Assembly: GCA_030734395.1 (NCBI GenBank)
Contig: JAUZTG010000004.1
Location: 62,001 to 126,000, forward strand
Reading direction: 5' to 3'
Length of the DNA: 64,000 nt
Source: Sarocladium kiliense
Lineage: Eukaryota; Ascomycota; Sordariomycetes; Hypocreales; Sarocladiaceae
The notes beneath the pieces are model-generated. The model did not search any database. It saw only the letters and a program-made list of their open reading frames with translations, and had not been told where the DNA came from. A program made the translations under genes and the position numbers. This document shows positions 47,377-59,078 of this stretch, in pieces (the stretch's first letter is position 1; each line of letters starts with the position of its first letter).

Positions 47377-48432
47377 TTATACAGAACCGAGACGCAAAAG
47401 CGCCTCGATGGCCTCGCGCTCTTGTGCGTCCGAGGCGGCAGCCAGAGCTGCCATGTTGAGGTTTCCGACCTGCGGGGCCCTCGCCATGCCGGAGCTGGCA
47501 GAGAAGGATCGCATACCGCCCCCCTGGGTATATGCATTGGGAGTGAAGCGGTCGTGATCGGCTTGCGCCGCTGCCATGTTGGGGTAGGACTCGGCGCGCA
47601 GGGCGGCAGCGCCCATAGCGGCCCAGTCCTCGTCGTCAGTCGCGTCTTCAGGGTCGTCGTTCATCGCGATGTCGTCATCGGGAGCTTCGGAGCACGAGGC
47701 AGAGGCACTGCCGTCCATGGACATGCGGTCGGCCTCGTACTCCATCATCAAGCGATCCTTGTCATCATGAGAGAAGTGGAACTCGTCATCGCCGTGGTCA
47801 ACGTTTAGGCGGTTCGACGCCCTCAGGCCGCTGCTCGAGATGGGAATGCCGGCAGGCGCACCGCCAGGTGGTGTTGGCTGTCGGCTGCGTGTGGCCTGCC
47901 CTCGACGTCGGGCATCCCAACGTCCCCAGCCGACCTTCTCAAATTCAACTTCTCCGTGCAATCCTGCACCTTCTCCTCCACGTCCCTCCAAAGCTCCAAC
48001 AACCAGTCTCCGCGCCTTCGCCGGGGGAATGCCCGAGAAGCCAGGAACGGAGGTGGTGAGGTATCCCGTGATGTGACGGATGGCAAGCGGTCCATGCGCG
48101 AGCAAGATCTCTGGAAGGTGATACTTGGCAAGCATGGCGCAGGTGATGGCGCCTGAAGCCTCGAGGGCTGCAGGCGACACGGATCGCTTGAGGTCATCGG
48201 GAGACTCTCGAAGGTCCAAGTCGGAGTCGATGGGCTCAAGCTTGGCCTTCTGGAGCTGAGCCTTGAGCCCGTGGGCAGGCAAGGCCGGGGAGATGGAGTT
48301 GGGAGGAGTCGGGAGAGGTTGAGAACGTGTCACAGTCACAGGACCGTCTCTGGCCGCTACAACAGTGAAGTTGTCTCGGCACGAGGAGACGGCCTGGGGG
48401 ATATCACGAGCAGCAGCTGCCATGGTAGCCAT
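47377..48432 (-). CDS. Stb3-type Sin3-binding protein
   Basis: A single exon encodes 351 aa. The Stb3 core is at about 86-176: SPAALEASGAITCAMLAKYHLPEILLAHGPLAIRHITGYLTTSVPGFSGIPPAKARRLVVGALEG, then EVEFEKVGWGRWDARR. The rest is acidic and low-complexity (DDDIAMNDDPEDATDDEDWAAMGAAALRAE). In budding yeast Stb3 binds Sin3, sits at ribosomal RNA processing element (RRPE) promoters, and adjusts ribosome-biogenesis genes to glucose and TORC1/Sch9 signals. That function is transferred from the family. The leader upstream of 48432 is C+T-rich and long (at least 0.5 kb). A second in-frame Met at codon 4 could also start translation. Confidence 0.87.
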   Translation of the reverse strand: MATMAAAARDIPQAVSSCRDNFTVVAARDGPVTVTRSQPLPTPPNSISPALPAHGLKAQLQKAKLEPIDSDLDLRESPDDLKRSVSPAALEASGAITCAMLAKYHLPEILLAHGPLAIRHITGYLTTSVPGFSGIPPAKARRLVVGALEGRGGEGAGLHGEVEFEKVGWGRWDARRRGQATRSRQPTPPGGAPAGIPISSSGLRASNRLNVDHGDDEFHFSHDDKDRLMMEYEADRMSMDGSASASCSEAPDDDIAMNDDPEDATDDEDWAAMGAAALRAESYPNMAAAQADHDRFTPNAYTQGGGMRSFSASSGMARAPQVGNLNMAALAAASDAQEREAIEALLRLGSV

Positions 48433-50266
48433 GTTTACCGGTCGGGGTGATGGGTGCGCTTCGAAACCGTCTGGAGAAAGATAAGAATGTCAGTCCATGA
48501 TACTGAGAAGCAGACTTGTCGCGTAGTACGTGGATGATAATGATGCACGAGTGAAGAGGGAGAGAAATGGGAGAAAAATGACGGTGGTTGTGCGCATAGG
48601 CACACAGCCGGTCAAAGGGGTCGAGGGTTGAGTCATGGGAATGCGACGCGCGATGCCGGCGCAAAGCGGCCAGGTACGTACCTGATGGGTTGCGAAGCGA
48701 TAAGTCGGGATCGGCGACAGACGGTTGATGTGCGATGGCAAAGGCAGGACAGAAGCTGGCTCCGTGATGATCTGGACTGTGACGGTAGATTCTCTGCGAA
48801 TCCTGAATGGGATGATTTGCTTTGTTTGGGTGTTGTTGCTTTGAAGAAGGAAAGGAAAGGGAGGGAAGGGGGATGGAAGCAGGTGGTGGTGGTAATAAGG
48901 CATCCATCCCTCCATCACAGGCCGTCAGTGCGTGTCGTCCATCCCGAGACGCAGGTGTCAGTGCAGGTAGAGTGGCAGTGGCAGTGGTGCATGCCTGGCA
49001 GTGAACACACACACACCTCTTGCACACCACCGTGACCTTACACACACACAGCGCTGCAGCGATGGTGTAGTAGTGAGCGATAGCCCTGATGCCCTCCCTG
49101 ATCGTGTCCAGTTCGCAATCTCATCTCAGGCAGGTACAGAGCACAGACACCCCGATCTTCAGGCAGCCTCGATGCCTGTGACGCCTCCTGTAACCTAGGC
49201 CTAACGCAGTGTTCGGTCCTGTCGCTTTCGCCCATTCAAACTCCCACGCGCACAATCCAAACTCTCGCAAACAACGCACCATCGCAATCATCATCATCTC
49301 AACGAGCCCCGTTTGCACACGCCCTCTGCACTCGCTTCCTCTTTGGCTATCTCTGATCCTCCAGGCTCCACTCATGGCGTCCTCCTCCTCTCGTCAGCAG
49401 GACAGAAACAGCCCCCAAACCGGCGACGCCTCCATTTCATCCCACACCAGCCTGCCTTAGCCAGCATGTAGGTGCGTGGCACACCACCCACAACCACACA
49501 CGCCCCCTTTACTGACCCAGAAACGGGCTGGCGCCTTGTTTCGCGACCATCGACTCCACGCCAGATAACTCAGTCTCTTATCAGCTGCTCCCTCGACACG
49601 ATACCGATATCATTCAAGGGCGACACGCCGCTAGGAATGGAGGCGCTGGTCGCTTTGGGTCGAGGTGCGCCATGCTACAGACGGCAGCATGCTGCAAGGT
49701 ACATGGCACCCTTCTTTTTGTTGTTTGATCGAGCTGTTGCGACTTGCCTCGGTCCGATGGCTGGCTTATTCACTATACATGTTGTGCGCGTCTGTGTGTG
49801 ATGCCATACCAGACCAAGGGCAAACGACAGCCGGGGCTGAACCAAGGCATTCGCTGCTGCATCCCGCGTCTTCCCGGTTTCGCGATGTCGGTATCCACGA
49901 CTCCACGTCTCCATCCGCCCATTAACGCGTCACACTGCACCATCGTGGAGACCAAGTTTCCCCATCATTATCCATCACGCTGCCCAGCTCTTCCCCGGGG
50001 TCGACCTCTCATCGACTGTTATCCGCCCACGCCCGCCATTCCCGTGCCCCGTGCATGCCCGCCTCCATGAAGCCCACATCGTCAACGTTCCAGATAACTA
50101 CTCACATTAAACAATGAACGAGCTGGACACTCGCAGCTGTGGGCCGCATTTTTAGCTCTGCGCACAAAAGAATATCAAGTCAAAATTACGACTTACATTG
50201 AACAGAGGCGTATCACTTACTCAACAGCAACAGAGTTTCGGCATCACCAAGACCTCGTGTTGCAAG
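48433..50266. other. Intergenic: STB3-like gene leader/promoter, then nothing recognised
   Basis: The first 600-800 bp are promoter and leader of the STB3-like gene. A 28-codon frame at 49373 (MASSSSRQQDRNSPQTGD) looks like a gene start, but no following exon could be joined. The rest shows no gene. Confidence 0.45.
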
Positions 50267-51659
50267 CTATCTTTCTGTTTGGCTCAACAGCAGTCTCCCA
50301 CGTCTGTGGGCTAAGTCAAATGCATACTCAGCCGGGTTCATTCCAACATCAAGGACTTGCTCCGGGTTCCGCCGCCATTGAGCAACCAGCTCGTCCTTAT
50401 GCGCGAAATACCTGGCCGATGTGAGTGCTTCATGATAGCCAGCTTCTATTTCATACGCCTCGTTGTATATGCCCTTAGCGTCCTGTGCCCAGTCTTGTTC
50501 CCGAAAGTTGTCCGGCCAGCCGTATCCCCGAAGGACTTTGCCGATTATCAAGCCACTCACATCCTACGGAGTTTTTACCTCATTAATTCGATCATTTTGC
50601 TTTGTTATTGGGGACCAGCCAAGTGCACTTACTATTGAATAGGAAAAGCTCTCGCCGTTTTCACTACTTGATGGGACGGTGTCAAGTTTTCGCAGGGCTT
50701 CAAGCCACTGTCTCAAAACAGATGGGGCATGATAAAGAGGCCACCTCCAGTAGTAGGACGGACCCTCGGGATTTTCAAGCACGCCGTGATTCCAATAGGG
50801 TGCTGGAGGATCATCTTGGTCCCGAAACACTCGAAATGCGTCTGCTCCATAGGTAAAGTGTAAGATAATATGCCATGGACTTGTTGCGTCTGACAGGACG
50901 ACACGTACTGTGCTTCAAGTCAAGTATCCAGACAATGCCCTCGCTCTCATACGGCAAAGTCAAAGCCACATCATCAGGCAAGAGAGACGATCCCTCCTCA
51001 TGCGGGTCACGGCACCGAGATCGGTCTTCTGGATCGAGATAATTAAGTACTACCGCCTCCGTAAACATTTGCATGCGAGCATCACGCCAAACTGGTTCAT
51101 GGTACGGAAGGCGCTCTAGGAGAGACGTGGCTGCAGGGCTGATAGCCAATCCGCTGAGGCCGAGATTGGCATGCCGCCCTGTTGCCGAGGAGGGGTAGTG
51201 CATGTTCTTCCGGGTGATGAAATTGAGCATGAGCAGCACGGCGTACATCTGGGACCAGAGAGCTACGAAATCATCTTCATTGAAGGCGTCTGGTGAGCCT
51301 GGGGTGGGCTCTGCGGTGACTAGAGGCACAGAGGGCGGCGGTATGATCATGGTGCTGGAGCAATTCACCAAGTTCCGTCGACTATCCCGCCGTTGCCAGT
51401 ACACTATGAGAGGTTCTGGATTCTCGCTAGAATTTACTTTGCCAACTTGCTTGTTGTGGGCTTCGCCAAGTAGTACCCAAAATGCACGGAGATGGCACAA
51501 CCCGACAATACATTGGAGGAAACGAAGTACATAACGAAGCAGGGTAAATACCTACCTATCCGACATGTGGTTCAGTATCCGTTCCGTTTCCATCGCGAAC
51601 TTCCGGACCTCCGACGTGTTAGCATCTCGGGAACCCACAATTGATTGCCAGTCGCACAT
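50267..51659 (-). CDS. Uncharacterised fungal protein, possibly 5'-degraded
   Basis: The model is complement(join(50267..50563, 50633..50841, 50909..51426, 51556..51659)), 375 aa from the first usable ATG. Three introns join in frame: HMSD-S-ENPEPLIVYWQ, LKH-N-AFRVFRDQDD and SFSYSI-DVSGLIIGKVL. The protein is soluble-looking and acidic, with blocks such as EDDFVALWSQMYAVLLMLNFI, DPPAPYWNHGVLENPEGPSYYWRW and GYHEALTSARYFAHKDELVAQW. No catalytic motif, signal peptide or membrane helix is seen, and I do not recognise the family. Coding-like sequence continues upstream but in another frame (see 51676-51954), so the true N-terminus may be lost. Confidence 0.55.
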
Positions 51660-52735
51660 GAATGTGTGTGCGATCCTGCAGCATGTGTATCAGCATCCCC
51701 TCTGCAACCTTATCAAAAGCCCTCAAATTAGGGCTCCATTCTCGCAGGATTTATCTTGTGCGAATTCTCTCAATGGCAAGACCCATAGCCCGAGTTGGCG
51801 AGCGAGAGGGGCTTGCTTGCCAGCCATTGCTCCGTTGGTCCAGCTTGAGCCTGACGCCCACTCGGCGGATGCTGATCATCGTGTCAAACGATACATACCC
51901 TGGCCGGACAATTCTGCACGTTCCCGCTGCCTGACGGATGACTGGGCTGTGCACCGAACATCCCGGAATAGATCAATGTGGGTTTGGCGATCTTGTGTTG
52001 CTGAGGTCATTTGGGCGGGTCTTGCGTGTAAGCCTGCATTGGCTACGATCCTCGTATTGCCAACGTTTACGTAGTGCTCTCCCCCGACAATGAGACAATT
52101 ATTCTCTATAGAAATATTCGAAGCCAACGGCCATTCGAGCGAATTGACCATGCTTAGGCTGAGGGATATGACAGGTCACCTGAAAGAGGAGGAGTTGCAG
52201 CCCAAATTCCCGCAAGAGCCAGCCATGCATACATACATCCCGCGTGCGTGGGAGGGGGTGTTCACATTGCATACTGGGTGTTGCATCGCGTCTGATGCGG
52301 GGAAGATAGTAAAAGACCTTATTGAAGATGCTCACACCCATTCATCCGGGCCACTCTCACTTCATTCACTGCGACTTGGTCCGTTGGGTAGCCTTTCCGA
52401 TCCTTTCGTTCGCGGCTGATCCGAAAGATGCGCCTCGACCAGATTCCAATGGAGCCCGAGTTAGGCAGTTCTTTGTTGCTCTCTAGTTGAGATTCGGACC
52501 GTGTGTCAGTTGAGATATTGTTATGCTCTGAAGCCTGATCGATGAGGCATCCGAGCTTGTTGTCGAAATAGAAGAGTCATTGAATCAAGAACTTCGATCC
52601 CAGAAAGCAGTAGAGCACAAAAGTTGAAGTCAATGATATAATAAATTAAGACTAGTCATGAGTTTCATTCTATAGAACCCGTTCTATTCCATCCGACTCA
52701 GCTGACCGGTGCTGGCTCTATCCAAACTTGCCCTG
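51660..52735. other. Region between uncharacterised gene and lipase gene
   Basis: Apart from the possible remnant at 51676-51954, frames on both strands at 51876-52419 overlap each other and show no family blocks. The right end is the 3' flank of the lipase gene. Confidence 0.45.
51676..51954 (-). pseudogene. Possible decayed 5' part of the 50267-51659 gene
   Basis: Upstream of the chosen start, one minus-strand frame reads plausible protein (RAMGLAIERIRTR, then ILREWSPNLRAFDKVAEGM and LIHMLQDRTH) but has an in-frame TAA at 51751-51753. It leaves the downstream frame at the CA run in CGCACACACATTC; one more CA would restore continuity (QDRTHTFMCDWQ). This suggests a stop plus a dinucleotide contraction, a sequencing error, or an unrecognised intron. 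Confidence 0.3.
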
Positions 52736-54067
52736 TTACGCCATGGACTGACTGCAGCCCTTGCCAAAGGGAGCGTGAGCGAACCTCAGCTTAATAAACT
52801 CCATCCACTCCTCTGCAGCCGCCGCAATAACGGTATCGTGGTCAAGTCCCGGGTACAGCTTCAGCTTAACAGGGTTACCAACATTCTGCCCACAGCTGTC
52901 CTGGAACGTGTCCAGCGTCCCCGTCACCGGCGCGATCATGTCAGCCAGCCCGTGCGCGACGAAGAGTGGCGTGCTGGCGGTGCGCTGACCTGGGGCATTG
53001 ATGTTCTGGAACTCCTGGAGCTCCGTGTCGCGGGAGACGTCGAAGGTGGTGAGGATTTCGCTGAGCTTGAGGCCGACACCTAGGCTGCTCATTGCTGTGA
53101 CGCAGTATTGTCCAATGTGCGACATCTCGGTTCTCTGACGCAGTCCATCGGCAAGCCAGTACGGGTCATAATCGGGGAATACATTCTGAATGCCGATGAC
53201 GAGCTGCGCCGCGCTACCGAGCATGGCGGCATCTTGATCTGGGTTGCTCGAGTTACGCATATAGTCGACGGTCTCGCGGATCGTATTGTACAGCTTCAAC
53301 GCAGCGGGAGCGAGCGCCACGCCCCCAAGATATCCGCTGTCTTCGCCCTGGAGCAGCTTATGCTCCGACAACTTCCATACAGCGCCGCCACCCTGAGAGT
53401 GACCCAGCGCAACCCATTCCTTCGAGACGCGCCCTGGAAACCTCTTTCGCGCCGCTTTGACAGCGTAGATTATATCGTTTGCGTGTGCGGCGTGACTGAC
53501 GTATTTGTGCTCCGTATGGTTGTTACCCAGGCCGACGTAGTCGGTTGCGACGATGGCATAGCCTGCTGAGACGAGGTCGGTCCATGTTTCGGCGCCACGG
53601 TAGAGATTGGGCGAGTTGGACGGGGCGCAGCCGCGGAAGACACCGGCGGTGCCGTGGGCGAAGGCGACGAGATTGGCCGGACCAGAGACGTCCGGGAGGA
53701 TGATGTACCCCGTGGCAGGGACCTTGCTTCCGTCAAGGTCCTCGGACGTGTACTGGATGCGATAGACAGAGGCATTGGCAGGGAGAGCGACGTCCAAATC
53801 GTACACGGCCTCAACCTTCAACATAGCTCCTGGCTTCGAGCAAGCAAAGGTAGGTGCTGTGGCGTAGAAGTCAAAGTCAAAGGTCGGCCCAAAAGACTGC
53901 AAGTCCATGGCGTTGGCCTGTGACAGAACAACCTGGCAATCCGAGCCGCAGCCGTACTTCTCCGCGAGTTGGGGCTCTAAATTGAAGCTGGAGGCTTGCT
54001 GAGCTGTGGCCATGCCAAAGGTGAGGCTCGCCGCGAAGAGATAGGGATAAAGAAACATGATGTACAA
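52736..54067 (-). CDS. Secretory lipase/esterase (LIP-type alpha/beta hydrolase)
   Basis: A single exon encodes 443 aa. The signal peptide is MYIMFLYPYLFAASLTFGMATA; Met1 or Met4 could start it. The nucleophile elbow GHSQGG places Ser at 224. Asp376 in HGLADMIAP and His410 in GLDHDTV are the likely rest of the triad. HGTAGVFRGCAPS carries the oxyanion-side block of fungal secretory lipases, and ATDYVGLG is the family block before the nucleophile. The order and length (about 440 aa) fit the Candida/Aspergillus LIP family (PF03583). It presumably hydrolyses esters outside the cell. CTTATAAAG (54156-54164, minus strand) is a TATA-like element about 90 bp upstream. Confidence 0.9.
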   Translation of the reverse strand: MYIMFLYPYLFAASLTFGMATAQQASSFNLEPQLAEKYGCGSDCQVVLSQANAMDLQSFGPTFDFDFYATAPTFACSKPGAMLKVEAVYDLDVALPANASVYRIQYTSEDLDGSKVPATGYIILPDVSGPANLVAFAHGTAGVFRGCAPSNSPNLYRGAETWTDLVSAGYAIVATDYVGLGNNHTEHKYVSHAAHANDIIYAVKAARKRFPGRVSKEWVALGHSQGGGAVWKLSEHKLLQGEDSGYLGGVALAPAALKLYNTIRETVDYMRNSSNPDQDAAMLGSAAQLVIGIQNVFPDYDPYWLADGLRQRTEMSHIGQYCVTAMSSLGVGLKLSEILTTFDVSRDTELQEFQNINAPGQRTASTPLFVAHGLADMIAPVTGTLDTFQDSCGQNVGNPVKLKLYPGLDHDTVIAAAAEEWMEFIKLRFAHAPFGKGCSQSMA

Positions 54068-54720
54068 TATAGAAAGAGCGAGTAGATGAAATAGAACGAG
54101 TGACTCTGGTGAGTTTGCTTGAACAGGATATGATCTCGTGCGAGGCCCTCCGAAGCTTTATAAGCCTTGGGTGTCTTCGTTTTCTGCCCAGGATCAAGAA
54201 TGTAAAGCCTCGTTGAGTAAAAGCAGCAATGAAGTCGCGCCGACGGTCTTTTCAGTCGTGCAAATAGTAGATACCCGACTTGGTTTAATTGTTCGGGGCG
54301 CTATCCTCATGCTCTCAAGGCATGCAGCAATATTGCCCAATATGGACGGACAGCAGCAAGTCCAGTATGCCGGCGGATCCAACTCAGCCAGAGCACAGCC
54401 CCGAGAATCAAGTCAAACGAGGTCCATCATACTGCAGTTATTCGGTCAGTGAGTCTAGAAACGACTTACACGGCTGATGAAGAACAGATCCCTGCGCTGA
54501 GTCTCCACCAGCCAGCCGCGCCGTAATATTCCCCGAAACGGCATCGGTCTCCATAATGGGAATGTTTTAGCTGGGGTCAGTGAGTCGACTCAGCCCTGGC
54601 GTCAGGGGGAAAAGGCTCGTGCGTGGTTCATGGTGCCTGAACTTCTCCGATGAGCATCTGAATTGCGCTCCGTGTCTCTCTACATGTACGGCGATTCTTT
54701 CCTCTCCTCAGCATAGTACT
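54068..54720. promoter_or_regulatory. Divergent promoter of lipase gene and Zn2Cys6 regulator
   Basis: The lipase gene reads left from 54067 and the regulator reads right from 54721, so they share 653 bp. No coding sequence is supported. Confidence 0.5.
54156..54164 (-). promoter_or_regulatory. TATA-box-like element of the lipase gene
   Basis: The minus strand reads GCTTATAAAG 90-98 bp upstream of the ATG at 54067, a normal distance for an inducible fungal gene. Candidate only. Confidence 0.45.
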
Positions 54721-56307
54721 ATGCCGTGTGGTCAGTTTGATAGACGACGCGGCGGCCACCGCTGTGCTGCTTGCCGGAAAGCTCACAGACGAGTAAGATA
54801 CACCCCAGCTTCTGGCGCCAATTGTTCGACATGGCATCTTCAGCTGACTGACAATGAATCAACAATTCAAAGTGTGATGGGACGCAAGGGAGAAGAACCT
54901 GCACCTACTGCAGAACTCGCTTCATGGAATGCTCCTACGTCCCTCGCCACGTCGACCGACTCCAGATGGTGCAGGTAGCTGGACCGCCGCCAAGGGCTAT
55001 CATCGTAGACTCATGGCGCTTCACAACAGCATACTTTGAGGAAGCGTGCGGTTCGCTCCCGCCGTTCGCGGTTCTGCGGTCAAAGGACATGGTCGCCCTG
55101 AGCCAGGCAGACGGTGATGTGAGCAGGCTTGCGTCGCTTGTTGGTGAGGTGTATCTCTGTCGGATCCGTGGAGAGGAGGCATATTTGCGGCAGCGGAGTA
55201 GGTTGCAGGAGATGGCATTGGCGGAGGGCAAAGTGCTGTTGGAGCGGTTCGAGGACGGCAAGGAGACGCCGTTAGCACCGCCTCTTGCATGTGGCATTAT
55301 GCTTGTCACGATACATGTAAGCCATTTCTCATGTGACTTCCAAGGTTGTTGGGGAGAAGATTCAAGACTGATGGCTTGGCAGATCATGCTTTTTGGGAAT
55401 GCCGATCCGTGCCAATGGATGGTGCAGGCTTCAGACTTTATCCGTCGCAGAACAAGGGACAGGGAGGGGGTATCATACATCGAAACTGATCTGATAAGAC
55501 TACTCCAACTCATTGACGTCGTCAACTCAATAGCGCGACTCCAGGAGCCATGGGCGCATGATTTCGCCTCGGTGGATTGTGCAGGAGAGAATCAGGCAAC
55601 CTTGCACAGTGCTGCGCACAGCCCGTTGTTGCTGGGCGAGGAGAGCGACTGCATCTTGTCTGCCATGTGGCAGTGGGCTGTGTTGCAGAGGAGGTAAGCC
55701 AAAGCCATACCATACCTCAACAAAGCTCATGCTGATCTTTGGCAGGATGATTACGTGGGTTGCTGGTGTATCGACTCAGACACAGCTCACTATCGAGCAG
55801 AAGATCAGCGGTATAGCCATCATCTGTGACACCACTTCTCTACAACGGAAGCTCCTAGACACATACACAAACATGACAAAAGAATCCGATTCCAAGTTTC
55901 AGCTACTCGCGTCCTACAGCTACTGGACGCTCATCAGCATATCCCAGCACCTCCAACACGCCAAATGGGCCCTACTCGGCTGCGACCTCCCATCCATGAC
56001 CGTCGAAAACGTGTATCATAACGCTCTCAGGACTTTAGACTGCATGGACACAATGATCAGTCAGGCGGGGCTGTGCGTCGGGGTACTGCTGCCGGTGATA
56101 TTCTCAGTGGGTCATGAGATGGTCAATGTAGCGGAGCGGAAGAGGGTTCTGGCCATGCTGGACAATCAGGAATCTCGGGGTTTCGAGCTTTCTGGGCATT
56201 TTCGAGATGCGCTTGAGGGGCTTTGGGGGATGCTGCAGGAGTTTGGCGGAGCTGTTAAGGCTGTGGATTTCATGCCATGTTATCTAGGCATGCCCGCAGC
56301 AGCTTGA
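54721..56307 (+). CDS. Zn2Cys6 transcription factor (AflR-like layout)
   Basis: The model is join(54721..54792, 54873..55316, 55383..55693, 55746..56307), 462 aa. The zinc cluster is C15-x2-C18-x6-C25-x8-C34-x2-C37-x6-C44 (HRCAACRKAHRR-CDG...TCTYC...ECSYV), split by the first intron just before the third Cys. A short linker and the regulatory region follow without the large fungal-specific domain. The C-terminal helices (KFQLLASYSYWTLISISQHLQHAKWALLGCDLPS, FELSGHFRDALEGLWGMLQEFGG) resemble cluster-specific regulators of secondary metabolism. The second intron (66 bp) is a multiple of three without a stop and is called from GTAAGC, a CTGAT branch and GGCAG. It is divergent from the lipase gene and could control it or genes to the right. 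Confidence 0.8.
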
Positions 56308-56763
56308 GCGGCTACGAAGCTGCTCCGTCAAGAATTGTACGATAGGCTCAGTGGCTGTGTTCTTCTTCATGAAGGTATCAAGCTTCTGGGGACAGAGATA
56401 GCCCGGCCATTTGCACGATGTGGGCGCTGAATACGATAAACGTAAACTTCAAGTCAAATAGACTGTTCTGCCAAGTGAGTAAGCTAGTGTACTCGGTTTT
56501 GACCCTCTACCATATCTTCGCCCTGAACCTTTCCTCGTATAAGCAAGGGTGCATAAGCGCTGTGTCATAGATGTTGCAGTGCTTACAAAGATACTATAGG
56601 TAAATGTTCAGGACTGCGAATTCTGCTATCTGGCACTGAAGCTGAGTCCTAGTACGCGACCCCATCTTTCGTGATAATCGCCTGGCCGTTTGGAGTTTTG
56701 AACATGCAAACCTCCAGATATCAGCGCACCTCTACCAACCTATAATGTCAGGATATAACTTTG
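56308..56763. other. Intergenic between two convergent Zn2Cys6 regulators
   Basis: 3' flanks only; no further feature seen. Confidence 0.6.
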
Positions 56764-59078
56764 TTACGTCCCGGTAGCAGCAGCAGCAGCCCTCCCTTCA
56801 TGAGCAGCTCGTATGCCCTTGTACCGCTTCGAAATTTCCTGGACCATATTGCGAATTTTGGTCGCTGCGACAAATTTAGTCCCCAGCGTATCAAAGAGGT
56901 TCAACGCCAGGTCCAAGTCGTCAATGGCCCTGGTCTCGCGCAGGACTGTTGGTAGATCCTCCGGTTGTGCAGTAACGGCATACACAAGCGAGATTGTCGA
57001 TGTGAAGAGTGCGAGGAAGGTGAGCCAATTGTACGCCAGGCGGTGCTGTTGGTGCATGCTATGCGCCTGGCGGATAGACATCGACGCTGCCGTCTCGAGG
57101 ATCTTGATGCGTCGAATGTCAAGAACAGGGCATAAGGGAGAGGGCCGGTATATCATAGCCAGATGTGTGTAATAGTTGAAGTCGTACCATGTCGTAGTCA
57201 GATGCGGCACACCTTCCTGGAAGTCTGGCAAGGGGAACGGCATGTTGCGTCGCCATGCCAGGAGTTCCTGATGAAGGGCGGAGAGAGTTGCCTCGCGCTG
57301 CTCGTCCGTGACATTGGCGCTACGTCGGATAGAGTAGATTTGACCCGATATCTTGCTGGCAATCCTACGGAGTGCAAGGATATGAAGGGGGACTGCTAGT
57401 GAGGATGGCTGACCAAGGTCAAGTGTGGCGGATTTGCTGCTCCATGCTCCTGGTTCATCATCTTCCATGGCCGAAAATTCCTAAGGGAACATCATAAGTT
57501 ACTCTCAGAATCGTCAAATAGCCTCAGACGAACACACCTCTATATCAACATCATCGTCGTGGATGGCGAACGGCCGACCTAGCGCTACAGACACCACACT
57601 ATAATATGGTCAGTGGCGGACTTCTCCCTTTCAAGGATATTGTGACGTACCGATCCATCATGTATATCGAAAAGAATACCCGTTTGCATCTTTCGGCAGC
57701 CTCGGCTGGTAGCGCAGTGTACGTGGAAGCTGTATGCAAACCCATGCCCAGAGCTAGTCGGGCAGCAGTCCCAACGAGGAACCAGGTATCTGGAAGAACA
57801 AGCGTTAGCTGAGTTTGAAACGGCCTCGGGAGGCGTCACGTACTTGGACCAAGCTGGTTGAAGAACGAATAGGAGACTTGAAGCATGATGACTTCAAGTG
57901 CCGACTGCGCGTCAGAAAGTGTTAGTCTCCGACCGATGTTGGCGAATGTTCCGCGGAAGACATACCATATCGTCAGCTCCTAACGCTAGCTCGGAGTATT
58001 GAAGCGCCTTGCTGTAATATAGCCGAGACTCAGACTCATCCGTTAGCGAGATAGATGAATAGGCAGTCGACCCTATTGCAAGCACCATCCACAATCTGAA
58101 GATCTCAAGTGGCGGTTGCTCCTCTAAGCTCGGTGGGTTACTTCGCACCCTCTCCAGCGTGCGCATAATCTCAGATTTCCTGAGAATTGGGTAGAGGGTA
58201 TGTGAGTGCGCAAAGTAGAAGTCGACGAGTCTCTGCACATGAGCATCGTCACATGGCCAGGATAGTGTACTCAGCGTCGCGCTGTCCGACTCTGTGAAAT
58301 CTGCGAGAAACAGGTCACCGAACAGGACTGGGTGGATAGAGATGGACTCGCTGAGGCTTTGAAGGACAGAGTCGCCGAAGAGGTCAGACGGCGAGTTGAG
58401 ATCGAAGAGCGAGGCGCCCGTGGTGTTCTCTTGGTAGTTGATGAAGACGAAATCAGCCTTGTCTGGTGTCAAACGCCGAAGAACCGTTTGTGTCAGCTTG
58501 GCGAAAGACAGACCAGACGTTGAACCAAGATGCCTCTCTGCAGTTGCTTCGAGAGATAGGGTTCGTAGCTCCTCGACAAAGGTTGGACCGGGGCCTGATG
58601 GCCTCCCAGCTGGACTGTTGTTCTGATCATCTGGGAAGAGGGAAGGATCAACAGCCATGGAAGATACATCTGGGTCGTGGGCGACCGATTGCTGGGCGAG
58701 GCTGATATCCGGACCTAGCTGGAAATCATTAATGCCACTGTGTTCTATGGCAGCCGAAGTCGGGGGATCTGGCTGCGTCTCTGTGGCACTCGCGTGCTCC
58801 AGCATCCGAAGCCGTTCTTCTAGACGACGAACGTAGCTGCATGGATGTTAGCACATGTTCTGACGTGGATCAGGCCTCGCTCACTCTATCGGATATGACG
58901 CTGTTTCTCCTTGGTCATCCTCGAAGCTGCAGCGGACACGTGCTGAGTTGCAGTTCCTACACAATGGCAATGTTCGGTCGCATTTCTTCTTCCTCTTGTA
59001 ACATCGGGAGCATGATGCCCGCGCACGAGCCGGATGCGACTCCAACACCATCCTGTGACCTGTTGCTGGTGTGTGCAT
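56764..59078 (-). CDS. Zn2Cys6 transcription factor with fungal-specific domain
   Basis: The model is complement(join(56764..57480, 57538..57598, 57651..57789, 57844..57904, 57966..58836, 58885..59078)), 680 aa. The zinc cluster is C23-x2-C26-x6-C33-x6-C40-x2-C43-x6-C50 (CSRCYKRKKKCDRTLPLCRNC), followed across intron 1 by the dimerisation helix YVRRLEERLRMLEHA. The fungal-specific domain is clear: VDFYFAHSHTLYPILRKSEIM, LWMVLAIGSTAY, VSYSFFNQLGP-NTWFLVGTAARLALGMGLHTAS, RCKRVFFSIYMMDR and VALGRPFAIHDDDVDIE. All five introns keep the frame. The ATG at 59078 is the first in frame before the cluster. It is adjacent to, and oriented like, the RidA gene, and is the best candidate local regulator of the 59.8-64 kb genes. 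Confidence 0.88.

Noticed and set aside
49373..49460. Short frame beginning MASSSSRQQDRNSPQTGD
   Set aside because: It resembles a fungal gene start, but neither a usable donor in frame nor a downstream exon could be found.
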